DNA of 64,000 bases. Source: Stictocephala bisonia (Eukaryota > Arthropoda > Insecta > Hemiptera > Membracidae). The translations under genes and the position numbers were made by a program. The stretch covers positions 8,754,711 through 8,818,710 of the forward strand of contig JAQJVL010000001.1 of assembly GCA_035578905.1 (NCBI GenBank), written 5' to 3'. Under the pieces are notes generated by a model. That model saw nothing but the letters and a program-made list of their open reading frames with translations, did not search any database and was not told the DNA's origin. Of this stretch, positions 15,001 through 30,000 are shown piece after piece (the stretch's first letter is position 1; every line of letters begins with the position of its first letter).

Positions 15001-18000
15001 GTCATTTTAAAGGTCTTTATAAAAGAAGAACAATGCCACAAACTAGAGGTCTCTATCTCAATCCAGTACAAAACTACAGCCTGTCAAAGTTTTATTAAAA
15101 AGTTACGCTAAAAAAAATGTTTTTTTTTTTTTTTTTTTGGCTCATCTGTTTGGACTTATTCTTAACCTAAAATAGTTAAACTTAACGTTTAATTCTTACC
15201 TCGACCTTTTCCTGCTTTAATTTTAAAAGAGTTTTTTTTACTGATTTTCAATGTAATTTTTAGTTTAAATTTTGACAGGCTGTAGTTTTGTACTGGATTG
15301 AGTAGAGATCTCTAGTTTGTGGCATTGTTCTTCTTTTATAAATGTAGCCTTTAAAATGAGTGTCACTTGATGGAGGTTTGCATTTGAAATGTTGGACTTG
15401 CCTCCCCAACCACCCATTTTGGGTTAAGGAGTGTAAAAATCATTATTAGTTATTACATAACTATCCCCCCCAGGATATTGATTTGTTTCATTCCGGTCAA
15501 AAGTTACAGGGGGGTTGGGGGCTTTTGGAACACCCTGTATATTGTTATTCTGCATTTAGTTTGTCTGTTTTATTTCAATCTATTCAATAACTTTATTTGT
15601 CACTGGTTATCCAGGTTACAAAAGACTGTTCTGTAAACATACGTTATGATTTTTTTAAATTCAAATTAAGCAAACCTAAATTTAAAAGCAAAAGCGTGCA
15701 AAGCTGTCCTAACACCATATTTGTAACCATTATTGGTTTATGATACAAACATTTCTCATAAGGTAATGTTATGTAATGTTTGCTTATAATGTGGCGAGAT
15801 ATTTCTCTTAAATCCAGTTTATTGTCGTAATCTTTCCCTCATCATCTGCTCCTCTCTGCTTATCGTATTGGAGGCACTTAAGTAAGGCATAACTTGCTGT
15901 GGCAAAAACTCAATTTCAATTTTTTTTTACAGCTCTGGTGTGGTATGGGAAAGTCGTAAAGTAGGAACTAAGAAGTTCAAACACATAGCTCCTCGAGACA
16001 GTGCCAAGATTGAGGAGGCTTACACCAGATACAAGCAGGAGCTGGCAGTTGGCAACTCTCCTATCTGCAAGTGCGCTGTTGGTGACAATATTGTCGTAAG
16101 TATGATCTGCACTCATTATCTAAATTGTTATTTCATTTTAAAACCAGATTTTTCGCTAGCAGTAGAATTTATTTAAAACTAATCTAAATACACAAACCGT
16201 TAACATTATAAACCAATCATTATATAACATCTTGTGTTATTTTATGGGTGTCAGTGGAAGAAAGGACTGATAAGTCCTAACTTCGCCTGAAAATAAAGAC
16301 GTTTTTCATTTCATTTCAGTAGTTTATTTGTTTTAAGGTAAGTACACTTTTGGAATTCAATCGTTGTAGCAATGCATTTGATGTTTGGTTTATGTATGCT
16401 GTGTATCAGTATATGTTCGCAAGCCGCAGGTGGCTTTACAGATCCATTTGACTGTGTTTAAAGTTGTTTATAATTGTTTTGTGTAAAATGCCTTCTCCAA
16501 TTGAAAATGCTGGAGACTGTGAAGTATGCACTGTGTTACGTCTTCTTAGAGCTAAAGGCGTGAAAGCAGCTGATATTCAACTTTTTTATTGTAGATTTTC
16601 TATAGTAAATCCTGCTGACTATTTTTCAAAGGTTTTTTTCTGTGTCGATAGGATTAAATAGCCATCTCAATGCTCTTTGTTCCAATGTCTTGCTTCAGAG
16701 GAAGTTTTAGTAGACTGAATGTAGTTTCCAGTTTCTGTTCTTCAATTTTAAAGTTTGGGTAGAAAATTAACTGCTTTCATATTAGTAAGAAAATATCCTT
16801 CAGAAAGTTGTGTTAACTATTAATACTTAGAAGATATACTTGAATCTCAGACTTAAGCGGCTGGTATAACTACTATATTTTCCAGTGATAACCACATCAA
16901 GGTGCTATCTACACTATTTGCAGGCATTTCCCCGTGCTGTGATGTGGCGTCCTCAATGGTACCACTGAAACTGAGATCAGCGAATGACCATCTAGTATTA
17001 TTGATCTCCCCCAAAGCAAAATAACTTGCGACAGGGCAACATTTTCGCAGAATGAAAGAGCCGGCTGCAGAAAGAAATCATATAATTGAGAAACTAATTA
17101 GATGATCCGTACCCTAAAACTACAACATTATTTTTGCAAAAAATGTCTGGTTTTGTGTATAAACTTTAATTAGAACCGTATTTGTAGTGCAGCTATGTAC
17201 TGACTGATTCAGAATGACAGATAGCTTTTGCGATTTTACAAAATGAACAACAGCTGACTAGCAGAATCAGACTTCATTGAGACGAAATTCAGGCGCTGGT
17301 CACTTTCAACGCATGCACAATTTCGTATAAATCCTAACCTCACTACGCCTATGCCATTCAAGAGATAGGTAAAGGTAGTCTATTAGCAAGACTAGTTCAC
17401 AACCGAATCATTCACTGTAATGAACTATTTCAAAATGACGTAACAAACAATGATTTTTACAAGCGACAGAGTGATTTATAGTTTTGTTATGAGCTTTGTT
17501 TCATATATACTTTTTTATTATTGATACTTGTAAATATGTTCAGCCAACCTTCTTTATATTTAAGGTTTTATTGCTAATATTGATAAAAAAAATTACATTT
17601 AATGATTTTGTCTATGTTCCTTCCCAGCTCTGATGCTCACTGTGAACTGAACTAGTTCAAATCATAATGAACTAGTTCACTGAGCTGACTAGTTCATTTT
17701 CATTTGACTCGATCGTATTTGCGTTTGTCATCAATGAATTAGTAGTCATCATTATAATCTTGGTCAAATAAATTTTCAAGAATTAAACATAAATAAACAT
17801 AGTTTGTATCCCTTAATATAATATTTTACTTCTATATTAAAAATTCGGAAATATTATATATATAATTGTAGATAAAAACAATAGATTTACACGATTCTGG
17901 ATGTTTATTTAAGTGCCTATAATAAGACGCAGTTCATTCTTGGACATAATGGTGAAATAAAATATTTTAATAATAAATTTGCATTATTTTCTGTGGCATT

Positions 18001-21000
18001 TGTAGTTATAAATAAAATATAATATTATATTTATATTACAAAATACTGTGAATAAAATATATTCAAAATAATTCTTTTTTTACAAACTAAAAGATTAATA
18101 CTTGAATGAATAAATACAAATTCCAAATAAAATCTATAATTCAGTTGCATAAAATTGCTCGCTGGAAATTTTCAACTATCTACATTGTTTTCATTATTTT
18201 GTTAACAACGACCTTGGCTTATCACGTAAGAATGGCACCTGTGTTCCTCCCTTTTTAGAAACATTTTTCTATAAAATTATTGTTTTACTATTCACTATTG
18301 CTAGAGAAAATTTCTTAGTTTAAGTTAATAAAAGAAAATTTCTTAGTTTATGTTAATAAATAATCGCAATTATTACGATCCTTTGAATTTGACCATGATT
18401 TTAGGAACCTAAGGATATTAGCTTATTTCCACGCAATTTGTTTGCTCTCTAAAAGAAAACAATTAAACTGTCTAGTTAATTACTTTATTTCAACATTCTT
18501 ATTTGTGTATTGAATTTAAATGTAAGGTAAAAATAAATAAATAAAATAATGTATTTAAACAAACTCTTTTAAAATGTTTTAATTTTTAACAGTGTGTTTC
18601 ATTCTTATTATTGTTGTAAACATCTTTAGGCTACATTCTATAGCTAAGCAATTGACAACATAAATAATGTTTTTTTCCAGTTGATATTTTACGCTATTGG
18701 TACCATAATATAATACTTGCAGAAAGTTTTTGTTATTTTATACACCGTTGCAGAAAGATTGAAAGCTTTTTGCTTTGGGGTTTATCTCTCCTTACCTGAA
18801 TATTCATTCTGTTTTAGTGTTGAATGTAATATTTGCATTTCTTTCTTCCAACTATTTGAGTCTGAAATGTGAATTGCTCGATTCACTAAAGTGTTTGAAA
18901 CTGCATTCTTCTGTGGTGGGTGGTGATGGAAAGCAGCATTTAGATATATATTGGTATGTCTACGTTTCCGATATACCAAATGGCCTGTTCGTCACAGTTA
19001 AAACATCAAGAAAAGGCACACTTTCGTTTTTGTAAATTTCCATTGTAAACTTTATATTAGGGTGAAAACAATTAATATGGTGCAAATACCCTCCAATCTT
19101 TCTTTATCATGAGGCCACATAGCCCATACTTCATCTACATATTGATACTATGGGTTCATCTACATATTGATATTGGGTTTTAAATCAGACGATTCCAGTG
19201 CCTTATTTCAATACAGAGATTAGCTGCATATGGAGAGAGACACCTCCACTGGGGATAGATCACCATGCCATTGCTGCCCCTTCAGTTTGTTCATAGAACT
19301 TTCCATCGAAGAAGAAATAAATGGATGTAAGGCACAGTCCGTCTAGCTCCCCCAAATCGTTGTTAAGAATGTCCTTAATTATTCCTATCTAAACTTTGTA
19401 AACAATGATTCTACATTGAAACTAACAAATATGTCAGTATCTTGCAGTTTCTGTTTGCTGAAAAAATGTCTAAAATCTCTAACAAATGACCCTGTTTTCC
19501 TGCATATTCACTTAGTTGCTTGGATATAAATTTGGCTAAATTGCAAGTAGGTGATCCTATGGAACTTACTATAGGTGTCATCAGTATATTTTCTTTATGT
19601 ATCTTGGGTAGTCTTTACAATAGAGGTGACCTTGTATTAGAATTTATGAAATATCCTTTTATCTTACTCTCAAAATTAGGATTTATCATGACCGATGTCG
19701 ATACCCTTAATGCCAATCGTCAACAAGTGGAAAGTTATCGCCCAATATCTCTTCTTAGTGTTTGTTATAAGCTGCTAGAAAAAGGTTGTTATACAATATA
19801 ATATCACCCATTCTTGATTCTAATGTTCCAGTTGAGAAGGCTGGTTTTCGCCCAGGTCGAAGTTGTAGTGGCCAAATCCTAGCTCTGACATCATTTATCG
19901 AAAATGGGTTTGAAAAGAAGTTGAAAACATATGCAGCTTTTATTGATCTTACAGCAATAAAGTACATAGTATGGCGCAAAGATTTGTAAGTTGTACAGCC
20001 TCCTTCCCTGTTCCATTCTATTGCGACTTTTGCAGTCAATGCTTAGTGCCAGACTAATAAAAGTTTATCTTGGTCGTGAAGAAAGCTCTTTTAGACAGCT
20101 GAAGGATAGGCTGCCACAGGGGTCTGTACTTGCTCCAATTTTATTCAACGTGTATACTGATGACATCCCAATCACAAAGTCTAGACAGTTTATATATGCG
20201 GATGATATACCTTTAGCTTACCAACATAAGAACTGCACAACTACTGAAGAAACACAAGTGACCTTGCAGCCCTCGAAGAATATTTTAGAACCTGGCAGCT
20301 GAATCCTAACCCATCAAAATCCGAAGTAGCCTGCTTCCACTTAAGTAACAGACTGGCTAATCGAAAACTGAACATCTTCCTAAATGGTGAAAAACTGAAT
20401 CATAATGAGCATTCACAGTACCTGGGAGTAACCTTAGATCGATTGCTGACCTTTAAATCCATCTTCAAAAAACAGCAGCTAAAATTAAAATCAGGGCAAA
20501 TGTATTACATCATATCTGGAACAACTTGGGGAGCCAACGCACACATCCTGCGTACTACTGCTTTGTCACTGATCTATTCAGCCGCTGAATATAGTGCTCC
20601 CGTTTGGCTAAATAGTGTTCATACTAAAGCGGTCGATGTCCAACTTAATAGGGTCATGAGAGCTATTAGAGGCACTCTCATGTCAACTCCACTTCCTAGG
20701 CTCCCAGTGCTGTACAATATAGCTCCTCCAGAGATAAGACGTCAGGAGGCACTACTCAAAGAATTCAATAAGATCTAGAATGCCCCGAACCTACCCATTA
20801 TACAGGATCTCCCACATCAGAACGGTCGCTTAAAATCTCGAAACCCACCTCTATGTACTGCTTTCCATTTGAGCAGATCAAACTTCTCGCTCAATACCAG
20901 CTGGGCCGTAGCATGGAACAGTTTCGATGGACGTAATAAGTTCCTTATTAACAATCCGTCAATACCTGTAGGTGGGATGAACCTCCCTCTTAGGGAGTGG

Positions 21001-24000
21001 ACACTGTTAAATCGGTTCCGAACTGGCATTGGCAGATGCAACCACTGGAAGTATAAATGGGAGGGATTGACAGTAGATCAGTCATGTGATTGCGGGGAGT
21101 CTATCCAAACAATGGATTACATAGTTACAGAGTGCCCCCTGCGCTCTTTTACGGAGGGATTGGTCATCATACACAGAATCAGTGAGGCAGGTGTTAGATG
21201 GCTCGATGGATTGGACTTAGCTTTGTGACAGGAGATCGTTTTACATTTTATAATCAATGAATATATAATCATGACTTTTGGCTACTTATCTAAATATACA
21301 TGGCAGCTTTATAATTAACAAATGGTAACTTACAACAAACCACATGATATATATATATATTTAAAATTCCAATCATTTTATCGGAATCCTCAGTGACTTA
21401 TATGGACCATTAATCAATCACATCACTCTTTTTAATTTTATAATCTTCTATATTCACAATTACTGTGGCATTTCCTTTATATGATGTTATAATTATTTTT
21501 TAGACAACTTCTTTCAAACTTTCAATGCAGCTTTTTTATCCGTAGAAAGATTAGATTTTGGTGGCTGGGCTTTCCTGAGCACCACTGATACATCTTGTCC
21601 AATTTCTTCAGCTTTTTCAGATGGCATATCCTTTATCACTTCTTCCACAGAGCATATAATTTCCCCAGCTGGAATTTTACTAGGCGCAACTGCATAATTG
21701 AATCCTTTCATAAGAAAAGAATTTGTAGGTTGACTAGGGTATCTTCAGTCAGATTTACTATAATTTTGCTAGCGTCCAATTGATTAACCGAAAACTTGTT
21801 TTTACGATGTTCATCGTGTAGCTTCTTATATGTCTTCTTGTGATTCTCTGTAGGTAACTGGAGAACTTTAAATGATTTTCCTTTGATAAGTTTTCAGTAA
21901 TCTCCCTATTACCTAGATTAAGGACATTTGATAGTTTTTCTTGAAAACATTACCACCTTGTTATTAATTTTGAACAATTTATGCCTCATTTTACCAATTT
22001 CTCTGCTTAGAATTGATATTTAGTATACTATTGACATATCAGTTTGTCTTGTAACATTTCAGTTTTACACAGTTGAGTGAGATGTTATCCCTGCAACGCT
22101 TCAGAAAATCTAATCTTTGATTTTTATTATGAAATAGATTTATGAATATATTATTGGATATAAGGAGATTTATTTGTTTCTATTTGAAAGCTTTACAACC
22201 TGTTATTCGTTTATTTTTGTATTTTGGCTCCCGTTTGTCCCTACACGGGGACAATGCCCTGCTGTACCACCCACTAGCCAGTGTTAAAATAAGGATGCCA
22301 GTTGTGTAGCATGACAGCTGGCATCCTTGCTACTGTCATGCTACACAACCTTTAGGATTTTAGGGTTAACAACCTTTGAGTGTTTACCATAAAAATTATA
22401 AAATTTAATGTAGGTAAGAGCAAACAGAGATTCTATCTTGTCAGTTTTCTAAAGCCATCATGACCTGCCTCTTAACACGTTCACTGTGGGTGGCCCAGTA
22501 TTGGTCCATGGGACGACGCACGCCGGTTGCGCGTGGTCCAGTACTGTGCCAACCACACTATCCAGCAAAATATGGTCAGTGTGAGCCGAGGATCGATCTA
22601 GGACAGAAAGATATGTTGTTTTTGTGTTGTTTGGGTGCCTGTAATGTTACGTTCAGCGTGGTTCCAATATCCGATACCTGTAAAGTTGTGTTAATTATAT
22701 TAGATTTTTGTAACATAGTATAGTTTTTCAGCATGTAGGCCTGGTTTTAACGATATTGTTCCCACAGTGAACGTGTTAAAATACTGGAAACATTAAAAAA
22801 CTAAACTGTCAATATCATTGTTAGCAATCAGTCAGACACCCTTTTGGAGTACTGAAAACAGTCTGATCCTTCTAAAGGTATATCTTGAGCTCTCAGACCA
22901 ATCTTATCCACTGAGATGCTGAACCCATGCTAGATTATGTGCAAGCACAACAGGTCGGCCAACCACAGTATGTTCAGCCAAGAGTGAAAAGGTGAAGTTC
23001 TTGTAAAAGGAGGCTCCATGATTTTATTGTTTTGGGATGATTAGGAACGTTCTTGTGGTTAGTAGAGGTGAAACATATCTTACCACATTAAACAGGAATC
23101 AAGATAAGATTGTGTCTTGGTCTGGTCTTGTGCTTTTTTTTATTTTGTTTGCAACCGCAGTGCTAAAATAGCAGAATTCCGAAACGGTACTTACTTTAAA
23201 AACATGCTAGTAAATGGTATAATGATCTTAAAATAAAAAGAAATCATTACTATAGAGGGTACTCATTTTACAATAATTATGTATTTTTTTTAGAACATTT
23301 AGTTTTAAGCCCAGAAAATTTAACTTTAAACTCTGAGAAATTGCATTAACAAACAATTAAAAACTAGGTGCTAATTATCTTATACAATTTAACTTTCTTA
23401 ACTTTTTCTTGTACAGACTGACATGGGCTGAGATCAGCTGGCTCTGTACTGATAACTAAGCCCCGTGACGGCCTATGGGCTACTTGCTGTTGGATTCCAA
23501 TGATTTTATATGAATAAAACTTCTAAAGAAGGGCAGAACATGGAAGTTTTTAGGGTTGTAACTCCCAAAGAACACAACTAGTTTTATCTAATATTTTTAC
23601 TGTTTATAATTCAGGTGGACTTTGCAACAAATCAAATGTTGAGACCAAACACACGAGAGTTGCGGCGGACGTACAAACAGGGGCTGTGGGCCAAATACCG
23701 CTCCTCCTTGCACCAGTGGCAACTCCATGTAAAGGTTAACAGACTTCAAATGGACAATCAATCGTTTGACTGTGTATTCCCTATTGTATTTGCACCTGTA
23801 CCGCCACCAAAAAGTGTTTCTGCAGAGACTGGTATGCTGTCATGTACTTGAACTTATATGTTTTTAAATACAAGTTTAGAGTAGTCTTATAATTATATAA
23901 GAAAGTTATAGAATTATTCATAGAATTATATAAGAAATATATGAGTAGTATATAGGGGTGTGCGAGTAGCAGTTTTAGGAGTCCAGTTGAGTTTTTAGAC

Positions 24001-27000
24001 ATAATTTCGAGTTCGAGTTTGTTTCATGTCGAGTATTTAACCCTTAATTTTTTAAAACTAAAACAATAAAATGAAATATATAATACATTCTAACACTATT
24101 TATTTAGTTCGCTGAATAATTAATAAAGTTTGAAAAATTGTTTTTGAATCTATGAAATGATTGTATCAGTGATTAAATATAAATATTCATAAAGATATAT
24201 GTTAAATAATCTGTAAAATAATATGTGAAATATTTGTCATAACTTATAAAAAGGAGGCCTAAAATAAATTCAGAGTAAAAATTTTAAATATTGAAATTAA
24301 ACAAAAATTGCAATCTGGCGCTAAAAACCGTATATAGTAGCCTTACCGCTAACTCTACTGTGAAAGCTTATCTATAAACTTTAATCAAATCAAACTGATA
24401 AACTTAAATCAATTTTCTTATATAAAGAACACAGCAATAGAAGTGGAAAGAGTCACAAAAATCCATTTTATTTTATTTTATTTTTATTAAATTTCCAGGT
24501 ACTTTGCATATTGATATTTACAAGTTTCAAAAGTTCACAAAACTATTAATGTGTAATGTTTTTGTTCAATTGAAAGTTAAACCTAATAATCCATAAAACA
24601 CTTGTTACACAATAATATGTTCTTTTCAGCTAACCTCAATTTCACCATTGACTACAATGTTTTGTTTCCACTAACAGACACAAAATAATCAACTGTCAGT
24701 AATTGACTAACTAGCGATAAAAACTGCCGACTAATCAAGGTTAAACTTGTTTTTGTTTTCATCGTACAATTTGTACTTCCATGTGTCAAGTTGAATTGTC
24801 AAGAGATGGGCTTTATTTAACGAAACAGGATAAATAACATGGGTACAGCAATGTAACATGTTATAGATTTAACAGGTTACACGAAATACCCAGTTATTTT
24901 TGTATCTCCCAGTCATGATGCATGATAAGGTTATAATTAACATATAACAGTAACGCATAGTGGTAATGGAGAGTAAGTATAGCGCGCTGAAAAGTAAACG
25001 GAACTGTAACTGAACTACGAATGAAACTTAGACTCTTGCATGTTACAGTTAAATTATCGATAACAGAACGAACTTTGAGCGGTAACTCTGTAACGTCAAG
25101 CTAAGCCGCAACATCCGTAACTCATTATCGTAACGTAACATAAGGCTTCATAACCTTTGGTAACTTGGAACGTTAGCTAGACCAGCCGCAACGAATAATA
25201 AGGCTTCATGCCGTTAAGTAATGTCAGGCCATAATAGAAAAACTGTCTGGAACGTCAACGGCAACGCATCGAAAAATAACAGATTATTATAACACGTTAC
25301 CAGAACATAATAGAATTACATAACAGGTTATCGAAAAAGTAACTATAATTCCCATCTCAAGTATAAACGTCAGCCAAAACTGAAAACAAAATGGATAAGA
25401 AATCGAATCCATGGCTAGCAGTACATTTTATATTGAGACTCATCAAGTCGGCAATGTACTGGTAATAGCTACATTAATTAATTGTTATTTCATTATTTTA
25501 TTAGTCACAGTGCTATAACGAATCTGTTCCAAAATTATTATAGCTTTTCAATTTCAATAGCTTACGTTCCATTCATAGTTTCTGTTATAGATTGAACGTG
25601 ATTTAATTAAATTTATCCGAAATTGTCAGTCTTAGAATAGTTTTAGTCGTGAACTTTTAAAGGATAGATCTGAAATAAATACAACTGTTAATTTCAAATG
25701 TTGGTAAAAGTTATGTAACAAAGTTTTGAAACGGTTCAATAACTGATTCTTTGTGATCAGTTATCACGTTTTGTATGAATAACTAGTGATGGCTATTTGG
25801 AATAGCTTATTTGGACGTGCCTTCTTTAAAAATAATGAGAATACTTTTCGCCGTAATGGCCATGGCCATACGATCGAGACGGGTGTTAAATTCAAGTTTA
25901 AAATTTCTTGTTGTTTTTCTTTCAAGTTTAAAGTTGAATGTTCTTGCGATGTATTCAGATACATCGCAAGAACATCTCCAGTTACGAATACGATATTATG
26001 ATCATCTCGAGTAGAGTTTGAGTTCTTTTTAAACTTGAATTTCGAGCTACTCACACACCTCTCGTAGTATATGGACTAGAGAGTTCAAAGTCTGCAGAGC
26101 TATTGTTGTATATATGTGGAGACAATGCCCTGCAGCTGCGGGACTATTGAATGCTTTATGCATTGTAAGTACTTCGGAGTCGTCACTGATTCTAAATTAA
26201 GGTGGGATCATTGCATCACATTACTAAAAACAAGACTGAGTAAATTTTTATGTGTTAGTTAATGTAAAATTATATACTAAGCAAACAATAAATAAAGATG
26301 GTTTATTATGACCATGTTTAATCAGCTTTACAGTTTGGGATAATAGCTTGGGGAGTTACTTTTAAACTTATAATACATTTATTTACATTTCCGTAAAAAT
26401 CATTTTTAAAGACAGGGTTTACATAAAAGAAAGAAGGTGATATTCATTTCAACTACTATTTAAATAAATATCACTTTTCACCATCAAACAGTAATATATT
26501 GGATCACCTTTGATCCATACATTCACACATGAATAGTTGATTACCACCCCTATAGTCTCTTTGGCATTCAAGTGACTCATGTTTTAAAATTAGTATCATT
26601 AACAAATTCTTTTTTATAGCAAATGTATTAGACAATAGACAGTAGACAATATCTTTATTAACATAATCTTAGAGATTAGTATTAGCGTCAGGTTACAAAT
26701 TGTTACAATGTAAGTTATTTAGAAGAAGTCTTCAGTGTTGGTGTTATTTTAATTGCATCTGGGTCGAGTGGTGTTTTCTTCAGGTATTCATCCACTGAGT
26801 AGAAGGGATTCTTCAGCAGCCAGTTGTTTAAGTATTTCTTCAATTTCTGAGGTGGGGTATTCTTCAGGTCCTCTGGCAAAACGTTGTAAAGTTTTGCTCC
26901 AATGTATGATGGTTTTTTGCTGTACATGGTGAGGTGATGAGGGGGCAGGGTGAAGTCTGAGGCATGTCTAGTGTGGTACTGATGGATATCTCTATGTCTT

Positions 27001-30000
27001 AGTTGTTGTGTGGAGACTGAGTGGATGATGACCTCCTGTATGTAGAGTGCTACTACTGTGAGAATCTTTAGCTCGATAAATGCTGTTCGACAGCTTTCTC
27101 TTTGTTCAAGCCCTGCAAGGCACCTTATAGCTCTCTTTTGTTGAGTGAGGACTTTTTCGAGGTTTGTTGCAGTGGTTCCTCCCCATGTTGCTATGCCGTA
27201 TCTTAGGTGGGATTCGAGAAAGGCAAAGTATGCAGTTCTTGTTGCCTCTGGGGTGCTTATTTGATTGAGTCTGCGAATCAGGAAGGCGCCTGCACTGATC
27301 TTCTTGCACAGCTGGTCGATGTGAGGTTTCCATGAGAGGCTGGAGTCGATTGTGATGCCGAGGTGCTTGGTGTTGGTTTTATACTCCAGGGTATGCTCCA
27401 GTCTACCTATTCTTGCATCTGTATTTTTGTTTTTAGTGTTAAAGACTATTTGAACAGTTTTATCGTCATTGAGGATTAAGTCATTGGGAGCACAATATTC
27501 TTTGGTCAGATTGAAAGCTGCTTCAATTGATTCTTCTATATTGATAAGAACATTCCATTAGAATTAGGATGTGTGTGTTCTTATGAAAATGTACAGTCCT
27601 CTTGGTTTTGGAACAAACCACACTGAGTCTCTGTTGTATTCCATCTCTCTGTGTTGACAGTAATTCAGTACTCAAGATTTACTCATTATTGCTTCTCTAC
27701 AAATTACACTTCTCCAAATAAAAAAAAAAAAAAAAAAAAAACATATCCAGGCTGTCAAAAAACATTTGGACACGCATTTTTCTGGAACTTATTTAATCTT
27801 AAATAGTTTTGTTTTCAAGTTTTGTCTAATTATTGCTAATTATTCATTTTATCTATCTCCCAAGTCAAATAATTTATTTTACACAAAATAAGTCACATGA
27901 AATCAGAGCTCAGTGCCAGTAACATATGTCATGTCATACAATATAAGTATAGTATTTAATAGTTTAGTGTAACTACTAACGTCACTAAACTCTTTGAGAA
28001 CCCCCCACCCGCACACAGGCTGTTAACATATAATATATTTAAATTGGTATTTATTGTTGAAATTTTGAATAACAAATATTTCTGATTTAATGTTACAGTA
28101 ACAAAACCATTTGCGGAATTGTCTCTTGTACAAAGGTTGAATAGACACTCTGTGGTGCAGCAAATCAAATACTTTAAAGTGCTTGTCCAAGAGTTTCATA
28201 TCAAAGTGGATATAGGCTTCTTAAATTCATTAATCAAAATGTTTGAGGCCAGCACAACTTCAGATGAGGAAGAAGTAAGTTTTGTACTTTTGCGTTATAC
28301 ATTAAACATTAACTCTCTAGGTGTAACACTACAATTCCCTTAATGTCACACAATGTTTGGCTCCTTGGCAGTGTTTTATATAACAGTTTGCCTATATAAG
28401 ATACTGTTATAATTTCAACAGTATCTAGGGATCATTCTTTTGTGAATCCCTCTGGTCTGAGGAAGGTGAGCGTGTTTCACCGAAATCGATCACCATAATA
28501 TTTGTGCATTTTGTACTTGTATTGTATTATGTTTGTGCAGATATAGTAATAAATTTGTGTTGTGTGACGTTTACTTGTACTGTTTTAAATTTTAAGGAAC
28601 AGGAAAATATAGTTATGTTTTGCTGTATTACTTTGACAAATTCTGGTCATAGTATAAAAGAATACTATAAGTAAGGACTTGGTTTTTAGAATTGTTGACC
28701 TTGCAATCGTTTGAGAAGTTTGTTTATTGTACTATTTTTCCAACAAAAATTTCTAAAAATACAAAACACTAAAAAATAAGTTCACAGGCAAAAATCACTA
28801 CTTTTAGGATTCACAGTTTTCTTCATTATGGGCTTATTAGGGGCCTCCAATCATGATCCAATTTGGTTTTCATCACCTACTTCTCCACTGAAAAGGTCTC
28901 TAGTGTCACTAGATTGCAAATATTTACAAATAATATTATTTAAAATGAGCATTTCACTGGTGATCGGTACTTGACTCACACTCATTCTGCCAGCTGTTTT
29001 TCATCGTTACTTGTATTATTGTTAATCATGATTGTGTAAAGCAGTTTCTGTATTATTATTTTAATATAATTTTTTTATGATATTTATGAGTTATATTTAG
29101 TATTTAAGGGTTTTATTATGTGTGTACATTATTCCAATTAGTGAACATTTTGTTATATAGGCTTTAAATGTGTTTAGGGTTAATATAAAATAAAAAAAAA
29201 ACAATTTTTGTTTTTACGTTTGCTTTATTTTTGTTTGTTAATGGTAAAGACTATTAACAGCAAAATAATAAATTATTCTGACATTAGAATATACTTTTTT
29301 AATGATGTTATGTCAAGTGGAAAATGTAGACCTAAATGTAATTCCATGACACTTTTTACTAACTTATAATGAAGGAAAATTAATTGATAATACTAGTTTT
29401 CGTATAAGTTTTTAGTAGTCTTAGACTATTTATTATTCTCTCAGTTGCTTTAGGATGTACAATTTTGATATTTCCATTCTCATGTTTATCTTTAATAGTT
29501 TTTTAGTAAATAAAAAGTGCTGTTGTAGAATAATTTTATTTATAAATGAATGACAATAGACTCACAAGTTCATTTACTTAAAGATACAAAAATATTTAGA
29601 TTAATAGCTGTAATAGAACTAAAACTGTAAAGTTAGTTTTGATAATGCATGTTTTGGCTGAAAATAAATCAGAGTATCAGAGTGCAACAGAGAGTAGGTG
29701 CCTGGGTAATTGGATGGGAAAGGGTTGTAGTCAAGTAAAAAAAATCGTTATTCATTCTGTACAATTGTACATCAAATGGTGTCAATATTGCTACATAATA
29801 TGTTTAGTTTACAGATATGAAATAGAAGGTACAATCATATTGAAAATATAAAATTTTAATATAGATTATTTAAACTTGCTTGGATAATTTAATCTATCTT
29901 GCTGTAAAAGTAAAAAATTCATGTAATGAGTAAGGTGCAATACAAATCAAATACTGTTTTAAGTCATTCTTAAATTCTAAAAACTTTGTTTGATGTTTCA

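Noticed and set aside
22460..22723. 87-codon frame
   Set aside because: Lies almost wholly in the 300-bp piggyBac-type MITE and includes its inverted end.
27106..27333. 75-codon minus-strand frame
   Set aside because: Wrong frame of the open family A LINE reverse transcriptase.
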